Source: CAXBBB01 sp963815505 (lineage in GTDB: Bacteria > Bacteroidota > Rhodothermia > Rhodothermales > BA12). From it: a DNA stretch of 64,000 bases. The notes beneath the pieces were generated by a model. The model saw nothing but the letters and a program-made list of their open reading frames with translations. It had not been told where the DNA came from and made no database searches. Positions 21,608 through 29,216 of the stretch are shown in pieces. Positions within the stretch are counted from its first letter, which is position 1, and every line of letters begins with the position of its first letter. The position numbers and the translations under genes are program-made. The DNA is taken from NCBI GenBank assembly GCA_963815505.1, contig CAWFGU010000022.1:248001-312000 (forward strand). The letters run 5' to 3'.

Positions 21608-23143
21608 TCAGTTGGCCCACGCGCTGCGGTCGAGCGAGCGGTACTGGATGGCCTCGCTCAGATGTTCGTTCCCGACGCGCTCGCTTCCGCCCAAATCGGC
21701 GATCGTGCGCGCAACTTTCAGAATCCGGTCGTACGCGCGCGCCGACAGGCCGAGCCGGTCGAGCGCCATCCGCATCAGGTTCTGTCCGGCGTGATCGAGC
21801 GCGCAGTGCGTCCGCACCTGGGGCGACGACATCTGCGCGTTGCAGTGCGCCGACGATCCCGCCAACCGCTCGGCCTGAACCGCCCGCGCCGCCACGACGC
21901 GCGCCCTAACGTCCCTACTCGTCTCGCCCGGCGCCTTGCGGTTGAGTTCGTCGAATGGGACCGGCGCCACCTCGACGTGCAGGTCGATGCGGTCCATCAG
22001 CGGGCCGGACACCTTGCTCAGATAGCGCTGGACCTGGGGCGGCGCGCACGTACAGGTGCGGTTCGGATCGTTGAGGTGGCCGCACGGGCAGGGGTTCATC
22101 GACGCGACGAGCATGAAGCGCGCCGGATACGAGAGCGTTGCCCGGGCGCGGCTGATCGTGATCGCCCCTTCTTCCAAAGGCTGACGCATCACTTCGAGCA
22201 CCTGCCGCTTGAACTCGGGCAGCTCGTCGAGAAACAACACGCCGTTGTGGGCCAGGCTAATTTCTCCGGGCAACGGCGACGCGCCACCGCCGCACAAACC
22301 GGCGTCCGATATCGTGTGGTGCGGACTGCGAAACGGACGCGTCGCCACCAGCCCACCGGCGCCCAGCATACCGCCGACGCTGTGGATCTTAGTCGTTTCG
22401 AGCGCTTCGTCCAGGGTCAGCGGAGGCAAGATCGTCGGGATGCGGCGCGCGATCATGGTCTTGCCGCTACCGGGCGGGCCGACGAGTAAGACGTTATGCC
22501 CACCCGCAGCGGCGACTTCGACTGAGCGGCGCACGTTCTCTTGTCCTCGTACGTCCGACAGGTCGCGCTCGTAGACGGCCGCATCGCGGAAGAGAGCGGT
22601 TACGTCACGCGTGTGCGGGTCGTGGGTCGAGCGTCCGGCGAGCAGTTCGTAGGTCTCGCGCAGCGTCGCGACGCCGTATACGCGCAGGCCGGTGACGACG
22701 GCGGCTTCGTCGGCGTTGGCGAGCGGACAGATGAACGCGGCCTTGCCATCGGCGCGGGCTTGCAACGCGGCAGGCAGCACGCCTCGAACCCCGCGCACGC
22801 TTCCGTCGAGTGCCAGCTCACCTAAGATCGACACCTTGTTCAAGCGGTCCGCTGGCAGGTCGGGCGCCAATGCGGCGAGAAGTCCAACGGCGATCGGCAA
22901 ATCGAACGCGGCGCCTTCCTTACGCACGTCGGCGGGGGCGAGATTGACCGTCGTCGCGCCGCGCGGAACGGGCAGGCCGCTGTTTTTGAGCGCGGCAAAC
23001 ACGCGGTCTCGGCTCTCGCGGATCGCGCCGTCGGGCAGGCCGACGACCGTGTAGCGCGGCATGCCTGCCTCGACGTGGGTTTCGATTTCGATGGGGAGCG
23101 CGTCGACGCCCATCGCCGTGCTGCTCCAGATGTGACTGAGCAT
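21608..23143 (-). CDS. comM: YifB/ComM family Mg-chelatase-like AAA+ ATPase
   Basis: A 511-residue protein with an N-terminal ChlI-like domain (MGVDALPIEIE, VGLPDGAIRESRDRV, VNLAPADVRKEG), Walker A LLVGPPGSGKT at 219-229 and Walker B-like GVLFLDELPEF. It also has the family signature RPFRSPHHTISDAGLCGGG and a Cys-rich NPCPCGH...CTCAP finger, with a C-terminal helical lid. ComM proteins are hexameric helicases that drive branch migration during natural transformation. The start ATG at 23143 (MLSHIWSS) gives the family's usual N-terminus; the upstream ATG at 23227 would add 28 unlike residues. No other competence gene is adjacent. Confidence 0.93.
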   Translation of the reverse strand: MLSHIWSSTAMGVDALPIEIETHVEAGMPRYTVVGLPDGAIRESRDRVFAALKNSGLPVPRGATTVNLAPADVRKEGAAFDLPIAVGLLAALAPDLPADRLNKVSILGELALDGSVRGVRGVLPAALQARADGKAAFICPLANADEAAVVTGLRVYGVATLRETYELLAGRSTHDPHTRDVTALFRDAAVYERDLSDVRGQENVRRSVEVAAAGGHNVLLVGPPGSGKTMIARRIPTILPPLTLDEALETTKIHSVGGMLGAGGLVATRPFRSPHHTISDAGLCGGGASPLPGEISLAHNGVLFLDELPEFKRQVLEVMRQPLEEGAITISRARATLSYPARFMLVASMNPCPCGHLNDPNRTCTCAPPQVQRYLSKVSGPLMDRIDLHVEVAPVPFDELNRKAPGETSRDVRARVVAARAVQAERLAGSSAHCNAQMSSPQVRTHCALDHAGQNLMRMALDRLGLSARAYDRILKVARTIADLGGSERVGNEHLSEAIQYRSLDRSAWAN

Positions 23144-23334
23144 CGTCTGAGGGAAAAGGTGGGACAGGACGTTGCTAGACCCCTCAAAATCAGGTACATA
23201 ACCTCGGATCGAAAAGAAAATGCGCAAATCGGCTAAATCGGCGAGTCAGGCGGAAACCAGGTATCCGATGCGGGGTTGGCGCGCCCGATTTTCAGCGAGA
23301 TCGTCTCGCGCTTCTCTCTTCCCTCTCCGACCTC

Positions 23335-23736
23335 ATGGAAGATCTTTCGACAGACGGCACCATCAGCCGCAGCGTTCCCAGCGTCTCGCGCGAGCGGTGG
23401 CATGCGCACGTGCTGACCAAGCTGAACAAGGGCTACCGCCTGATTATAGGCGAGCGCAAGTCCGCCAACTTCCACCACCCGGCGCACGGCTACGAAACGT
23501 GCTCGCACGAAGTCGCCCGCAAGATGGTACTGTCGGGCGAAGTCGTCGCCGTCGGCACGCACCGTCTGGGCACGATCTACGCGCTGCCCGTCCTGACAGC
23601 CGCTCCGTCGCGCGCCCCCGTCGCCCGTCGCCCGGACGAAGACGATGCCTACGAAGCGGACTTCGCACCGCTCGACCTGAGCGACTTTGGCGCCGACATG
23701 GAAGAGATTGAGATGGAGCAGGAAGAGGAGGACTGA
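23335..23736 (+). CDS. Hypothetical protein with acidic C-terminus
   Basis: A 133-residue soluble protein I do not recognise. Residues about 15-85 look globular (RERWHAHVLTKLNKGYRL, FHHPAHGYETCSHEVARKMV, GTIYALPVL) with several His and one Cys. The last 35 residues are strongly acidic and end in EQEEED. Codon use matches the neighbours, and the strong third-position GC bias argues that it is a real gene. It is divergent from comM and convergent with the next gene across a hairpin. No SD precedes the ATG. Confidence 0.7.
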   Translation: MEDLSTDGTISRSVPSVSRERWHAHVLTKLNKGYRLIIGERKSANFHHPAHGYETCSHEVARKMVLSGEVVAVGTHRLGTIYALPVLTAAPSRAPVARRPDEDDAYEADFAPLDLSDFGADMEEIEMEQEEED

Positions 23737-23760
23737 CGCTGCCCCCACTCCAGATTACTG

Positions 23761-23795
23761 ACGGGCGCTCTTTCCCACGTGGAGAGGGCGCCCGT
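23761..23795. terminator. Hairpin between convergent genes, possible bidirectional terminator
   Basis: The stem acgggcgc/gcgcccgt extends inward with partial pairing of ctcttt/gagagg around cccacgtgg. It lies between the 3' ends of two convergent genes. Neither strand has a good U-tract, so termination is uncertain. Confidence 0.45.
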
Positions 23796-23843
23796 CGTGC
23801 ATTCGGGTAAGAGGGCAGAGCGGCTGACTCGGCTCGTTCGGAG

Positions 23844-24495
23844 TTACTGAGCCGTCGGATCCTGGACGACTGCGTCAGAATCAGCGTCGTCTGCGGCAGC
23901 CGAAATCGAATCGGCGGCGGCGTCCGGCGCGGCACCCACTGCCTCGGTCGTATCGGAAGCAGCGGCCGGGTCTGGGTCGATGGAGCCGTCGAGGCCTTCG
24001 AAGAGGAGCATCGTGGCGATAGCCAGCACGGTCGTGATCGCAATGACGGCGAGTAGGACGATGTACTCGCGCTTGCCCGAATCGAAGTGTCCCTCGGTAT
24101 CGGCGACGGGCTGCTTACTCGCAGCATCGGCAGGCGTCTGGACACCTGACTTCGGCGCGCAGCCCGGAGTAGCTGGCGTCGGCGACCTGCGGATCTGAGT
24201 AGAAGTCGTTCGTATCCGAAAACTCGCCCGCACCATAAGAGCCGATGCTAGCGACACGCCAAAAGACGGAGCCACTTTTGCCGTGAAGCACGTTACGCAC
24301 TTCGAGACCGGTCGCCTCGACGCGCTCGTCGACGATCAGCCGTCCAAAGTCCTCGTCAGGCGACACCTGCACGTCGTAGGCACGGGCGCCATCTACGGGG
24401 CGCCACGCTAGGCGGGCAGCATCGCCGCGGACGGGCGCCGAGTAGACGGGAGCGACGAGTTCGGGTGGGGGAAGCGAAGCGGGACGGTAGGCCAT
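23844..24495 (-). CDS. Fibronectin-III-like domain protein with C-terminal membrane segment (one frameshift)
   Basis: Two minus-strand frames join near 24150-24185 after removing one extra base, giving 216 residues. Residues about 10-95 resemble a bacterial FN3 or Ig-like domain (LAWRPVDGARAYDVQVSPD, SVFWRVASIG, FSDTNDFYS). A linker (PKSGVQTPADAASKQPVADT) leads to one membrane helix (about 145-165) flanked by SGKREYIVLL. The last 45 residues are Ala/Asp-rich. No signal peptide is seen, so topology is unclear; the N-terminus may be cytoplasmic with a tail anchor. The function is unknown. The in-frame sense before and after the shift supports one gene rather than two. Confidence 0.65.
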
Positions 24496-24593
24496 CGACA
24501 GTCGGCAGAGTGAGAGATGCGCAAAATAACGGCCCGACGCTGCACCGAGCGACCGTGCGCCGGGCAGGTGGTGAATTCAAGGTCGAATCCGGC

Positions 24594-26514
24594 TCACGCG
24601 CCAGCCAGGCGCTCGAGTTCGTGAGCAGCGAGTTCGATAAAGTCGCGCTCGGTCACGATGCCGACAGTTGGCCGTCGCGGACGACGGGCAGGCTGCCGAT
24701 GCCGTGTTCGCGCATCAGCCGGATGGCGTCGTGCGTCGTCGCTTCGGGGCCGATGGTGATGGGATCGGTCGTCATCACGTCGCGGACAGATACATCCTCG
24801 GCGGCGCGGGGGCCGGCGAAGTGCGCCATCACATTGCTGTGTGTGACGAGTCCGCACAGGTGGTGGTGTTCGTCCTCGACGAGTACGTGGCGGACCCGCT
24901 GCCACTCCATCACGGCGGCCACCAAATCGACCGGCTCGTCTTCATGGGTGGTGAACAGATCGGTCGTCATCACGTGCTCGACCCGAGTCCGGCGGGCACG
25001 CTTGGGATAGCTCGCCGAGCCATGCGTCGCCAGCGGCCACGTGTGAACGGGAGCGCCTGACGCCTCCCGGTCGCGCATGGCGGCAGTGAGAGCGGCCAGG
25101 CAGTCGGACCGTGAGGCGCGGGAGTCGGCCTCGCGCAGAGCCGCCAGCGAGTCCAGTTGCCAGCGCGCGCCGTTACGCCCCGACTTGACGCGCGAGCGGA
25201 TGATGCCCAGATAGCGTGCGCTGTCCGATTCGTCGATGCCGGATGCGTCCAGACCCGTGCGGGCCAGGGGAAGCAGGTGGTCGAGGATGAGTTCAGTCGC
25301 CGACATCCGGGCGCCGTCGAGCCAGCACAGTTCGGCTCCCAGACCCTCGCGCGCGGCTCGGAAGAAGTTGCTCTTGACCTCATCGAAGTGCAAGCGCGGA
25401 CGCACGTCTCCGAAGCGCTCGACCAGCCCGCTGACGAGTCCGAACCAGAACGCCGCGTTGGCGACCTCGTCGGCGACAGTCGGCCCGGCGGGCAGGATGC
25501 GGTTTTCGATGCGCAGCGTCGGTCGACCATCCGAGACGCCATAGACGGGCCGATTCCAGCGATAGACGGTCCCGTTGTGAAGCGAGAGTGCGCGCATATC
25601 GGGCACGTCGCCGCGCGCGAGAACGTCGAACGGGTTCTCGGTCTCGCCTTGCGGCGTTAGGATGACGCGGAAGCGCGCGATGTCCTCGCGGTAGATCTCG
25701 GTCACGCTCTTGTGCACCCAGTCGCTGCCGAAGTGGACGCGCGGGCTGAGTTCGCGCAGGTGCAGGTGGCTCGTCCGCGTGTCGACGGCCTGTTGGAAAC
25801 AGGGCGATGCGCGTCTCGTGCCACAGCCGCCGCCCGAACAGCAGCGGACTGTTCGCCGCCGCCGCCAGGACCGGGCGCCGCCACCATCTGCGCCGCGTTG
25901 TAGTAGTGAGGAAACGCGTCGGGATCGACCTGAAAGTGCGTCTGAAACGACGTGTTGCAGCCTTCGAGCAGGACGCCTTTGTGGCGCAGGTAGAGTTCGT
26001 CGACGCCCCGAATCTGAATGAAGCCTTCGTCGCCGCGCAGCTTCTGGATCGCCTCGTCGATGGCGAAGTAACGCGCCTCGGGCGTGACGGCGTCGTGCGA
26101 GATGTCCGAAAGCGTGAGCGTCGGCAGGATGCCGGTCATCACCACGTCGGCGCCCTCGGCCTGCACGGTTTCGCGGACGATGCCAAGCAGATGCGACAGC
26201 CGATTTTCGAGCGTACTCAGCGCCCGATCGCCCCACAGAATCGGTTCGGTCCCGAACTCGACGGCGAAGCGCGTGATCTCGCTGACGATTTCGGGATGCG
26301 CCTCGCGCGCCAGAACGGCCTGGATGATCGGCGCGGCCTGCTCGTTGGCATCGACCATCGCCAGTTCCTGCTCGGCTCCGATGTGCGGCTGGCCACTTGC
26401 GAATCGTCCGTCGAGCAGCATTCGGTCGAACGCGCGCACCTCGCGCAGCAGTTGGCGAGTGAACGCGCGCAGCTCGGACGACGAATGCGCGTTTTGGACG
26501 TTGGGGTCTCCCAT
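24594..26514 (-). CDS. Glutamate-cysteine ligase-like (GCS2) domain fused to two CBS domains (three frameshifts)
   Basis: Joined frames give about 639 residues after removing extra bases near 25873 and 25799 and restoring one near 24667. The N-terminal 490 residues look like the GCS2/YbdK carboxylate-amine ligase family: IGAEQELAMVD near 46 (metal-binding Glu), FAVEFGTEP near 84, FIQIRGVDELYL near 168, TSFQTHFQVDP, and RIENRILPAGPTVADE. The C-terminal part carries two CBS motifs (VEHVMTTDLFTTHEDEPVDL and VRDVMTTDPITIGPEATTHD with GIGSLPVV), which bind adenosine nucleotides in other proteins. The substrate is unknown; peptide or gamma-glutamyl ligation is a family-based guess. It starts 59 bp after a small CBS protein on the same strand. 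Confidence 0.8.
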
Positions 26515-26573
26515 GTAGCGGAGGGGAAAGAGCGGCGTAGGACGACGCCGGGTGAGGAGGAAGGTGAGCCGAG

Positions 26574-27044
26574 TCAGGTGATGCTCGGCAGGCCGTCGGT
26601 CAGCGACGCTGTCAGCGCAGGAGCGGATTGCGCCGGGTCGAGCAGCCGCTCGGCGTAAGGCAGCAGGGTACGTTCGCTCACCAGTCCCACCAGCCGTCCG
26701 CCTTCGAGAACGGGCAGCGAGCCGATGCGGTGGCGCGCCATGCGCCGGACAGCATCGGCCAGCGGAGCGTCGGGTGCTGTGACGATGGGATCGCTCAGCA
26801 GGAACGAGACGATGGGTTCGGCGCCGTCCTCGCCTTCGAGTTTAGCCATGTGGCGCAGCAAGCGGAGCCGGTCGACCAGTCCGAGAAGGGCATGATCTGT
26901 GTCGGAGACGAGGACGTGACGCCACCCGTTCGACACCATTCGAGAGGCCACGTCACTCGCTCGCGCGTCGGCGGAGACGGTGGGGAGATCGGCGCGCATT
27001 ACATCGCGTACAAAAAGTGCTCGGTCGGTGGACCCATTGGTCAT
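26574..27044 (-). CDS. Two-CBS-domain protein
   Basis: A 156-residue protein consisting of two CBS motifs, VRDVMRADLPTVSADARASD at the N-terminus and VSFLLSDPIVTAPDAPLADA near 78. Each ends in a G-hydrophobic strand (HALLGLVD; GRLVGLVSER). Such proteins are adenine-nucleotide sensors that regulate a partner. The partner is probably the GCS2-CBS fusion encoded 59 bp downstream, whose CBS pair resembles this one in sequence style. The ATG at 27044 lies only 26 bp from the divergent TPR gene. Confidence 0.88.
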   Translation of the reverse strand: MTNGSTDRALFVRDVMRADLPTVSADARASDVASRMVSNGWRHVLVSDTDHALLGLVDRLRLLRHMAKLEGEDGAEPIVSFLLSDPIVTAPDAPLADAVRRMARHRIGSLPVLEGGRLVGLVSERTLLPYAERLLDPAQSAPALTASLTDGLPSIT

Positions 27045-27070
27045 AACACTACGTTCATTTAGGAGATCGC

Positions 27071-28321
27071 ATGAACAGCCACCACGCCATGACGTTTCCT
27101 GAACCGTCTTCCTTGCCTCGGCGACGCAGCCGCCTTACCCAGAAGTACGTCTGGGCATTCTTCGGAGGGATGGTGGCACTGGTCGTAGCTTTCTTCGCTT
27201 CTCCCGCTCAAGCGCAGACCGACCCGAGCGCGAGTCTGGCCCAATACGCCCGCGCGCTGACGCAAGCGCAGTCCGGAGATCATGACGGCGCTTTGGAGGC
27301 CTACTCGGAGCTCGCATCGGCTCTGACGGGAGCGGCTTCCGCAGACGTCTACGCCGCATCTGCGATGAGCCGACGCGCGCTAGGCGATCTGAGCGGTGCC
27401 CGGAGCGATGCCGAATCGGCTTCGACGCTCTCCACCTCGGCTCGGTACCACGCGCTGTCTGCCGAGTTGGCGATGGAAGCAGGAGCGTTCACCGACGCCC
27501 AACTGGCTTACGAACTCGCCCTCCAGGCCGACGCCGATTACGCGCCCGCGCTCTCAGGACTGGCCGAACTCCATAACCGACTGGCCCGCTACGACGTAGC
27601 CGCTGCGATGCTGGCTCGCCTCCCCAACCCGACTGACGCCGACCTAGCGCGAACGCTCGACCTCGCCGAGCGCGCCGGGGATGCGGCCCTGACGACGCAG
27701 GCGCTCGACCACCTCCTCGCCCTTCGCCCCTACGACGCCGACCTATGGGTGCGCCGAGGGCAGGCACTCGCCCGCCAAGACGACACTGCCGCCCAAGATG
27801 CGTTCGCCCGCGCAGCCGCGCTCGACCCCGCCAACCGCGAGGCCCGCGCCGCTCTGGCCGCTGAGATAGCGACTCAGTCGCAGGGACGATCCTCGCTCCT
27901 CTCCCCCACACCCGCTCGCGAAGCCGCATGGGCCGGAGCGCTCGACGCTGCCCGCCTCCAGGCCGAAGCCGACGCGGATCCGCGCGACGCCGATGCGTGG
28001 GGCGTCGCTGCGATAGCGTGGATGGAAGCCGGGGACGATGCCAGAGCTAGACGCGCGCTCGACGACGGCCTGCTCTTTTTCCCCGGCGACGTGCGCCTGC
28101 ACCTCTCGTCAGCCTATCTCGCCGCGCTGACCGGAGGCGATGCCGAAGCCGCTCTGTCTCAGGCCGCATCCGAAGCTGACGCTTCTCTGTCGGGCGCCGT
28201 CGAACAGGCCAGCGCTCTCGTTCGGGGCGAAGCGGTCGACGTGGACGCTGCGTTTGTGCGCGCCTTCCTCCTACCTGCGTCCAGCAGCGCCCTCTACGCC
28301 CGGCTGACGAACCGGCAATAA
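27071..28321 (+). CDS. TPR-repeat protein with signal peptide or membrane anchor
   Basis: A 416-residue protein. A basic N-terminus (RRRSRLTQK) is followed by a hydrophobic stretch at about 26-44 ending ASPAQAQ, which suggests export with a possible signal-peptidase site after residue 49. The rest is Ala-rich helical repeats typical of TPRs, for example YARALTQAQSGDHDGALEAY, AQLAYELALQADADYAPALS and AQDAFARAAALDPANREARA, about 8-10 units to residue 350. TPRs make protein-binding scaffolds; the partner is unknown. It is one of very few genes here with a clear SD (taggag, 6 bases before ATG). Confidence 0.82.
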   Translation: MNSHHAMTFPEPSSLPRRRSRLTQKYVWAFFGGMVALVVAFFASPAQAQTDPSASLAQYARALTQAQSGDHDGALEAYSELASALTGAASADVYAASAMSRRALGDLSGARSDAESASTLSTSARYHALSAELAMEAGAFTDAQLAYELALQADADYAPALSGLAELHNRLARYDVAAAMLARLPNPTDADLARTLDLAERAGDAALTTQALDHLLALRPYDADLWVRRGQALARQDDTAAQDAFARAAALDPANREARAALAAEIATQSQGRSSLLSPTPAREAAWAGALDAARLQAEADADPRDADAWGVAAIAWMEAGDDARARRALDDGLLFFPGDVRLHLSSAYLAALTGGDAEAALSQAASEADASLSGAVEQASALVRGEAVDVDAAFVRAFLLPASSSALYARLTNRQ

Positions 28322-28399
28322 TCGCCGAGACGTAAAGGTGGCGTGATCTGAGAGGTGCCCGCGCAGCGTTGTTTGGAGTCCGCAGTTTTCCGGTCTCCC

Positions 28400-29062
28400 A
28401 TGTTCACCACTGCTTCCGACTCGGCCCGCGCCCGCTCGCTGCACATCGCTGCCGAGGCGTTGGGCTGGACGGTCAGCCCGCTCGTGCTGCCGATCGTAGG
28501 CGCCACGGTCGCCGCGCACGCGCTGGGCGCCTCGTCGCTGGCCACACTATGGGTTGGAATTGCGACACTGGTCGGCACAGGATTGCTGCCGCTCGCCTAT
28601 ATCATCCACCTGATGCGAACGGGCGACGTGGATACGCTCGACGTGCGCGAGCGGACGAGCCGCGTCCGCCCGATCCTGTTCTCGGCCGTCTGCATGTCGG
28701 CGCAGGCGGCAGTTCTGACGTGGCTGCTGCCCGAAAGTCTGTCGCTCATCGCGGGCTTGGCGTGGATGCAGGTCGTCAACCTCTTACTGCTACTGACGAT
28801 CACGCTGTTCTGGAAGGTGTCATTCCACCTGTCGGCGCTGTCGAGCGTGGCCGGGGCTGTGGCAGGGTTGATGCTGTTCGTTCCGCTCGAGCACCCGATC
28901 TCGCCGATCCTGCTGGGCGTGCTGCTCGGACTGATTCCGCTTCTGGCGTGGGCGCGCGTGCACGTCGGCGCGCATACGTGGCGGCAGACGATGGCCGGGA
29001 CACTGTTCGGGCTGGTCGTGTTGCCTCTCGAAGTGGTGGTTCTGATGGGGCTGCGCGCGTAA
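28400..29062 (+). CDS. PAP2-like integral membrane protein
   Basis: A 220-residue protein with about six membrane helices. The C-terminal half resembles PAP2 phosphatases in layout: KVSFHLSALSSVAGAVAG in place of the K...PSGH motifs, then ARVHVGAHTWRQTMAG in the position of SR.....H...D. The canonical PSGH is not intact (SFH.S instead) and the last Asp is Gln, so activity on lipid phosphates is doubtful. The start at 28400 (MFTTASD) is preferred over an ATG 15 codons earlier. It lies between the TPR gene and the TonB-dependent receptor on the same strand. Confidence 0.72.
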   Translation: MFTTASDSARARSLHIAAEALGWTVSPLVLPIVGATVAAHALGASSLATLWVGIATLVGTGLLPLAYIIHLMRTGDVDTLDVRERTSRVRPILFSAVCMSAQAAVLTWLLPESLSLIAGLAWMQVVNLLLLLTITLFWKVSFHLSALSSVAGAVAGLMLFVPLEHPISPILLGVLLGLIPLLAWARVHVGAHTWRQTMAGTLFGLVVLPLEVVVLMGLRA

Positions 29063-29216
29063 GCGTTCGATTCGCGCACCGTGGCGAACGCTTCGCCCGA
29101 TTCGCGCGGCAGAGTCCTGGCCTTTCGCCGGTCCGTCCGTTAGATTGCCCGCTCCCTTATTGCACGCCCTGCCTATCGCGCTCGTTACGGTCTCCTCCGC
29201 TCTCTGTCCGACCGCC

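Noticed and set aside
24594..26514. GCS2-CBS as separate overlapping genes
   Set aside because: The protein sense is continuous across the frame changes, with single-base differences restoring one frame.
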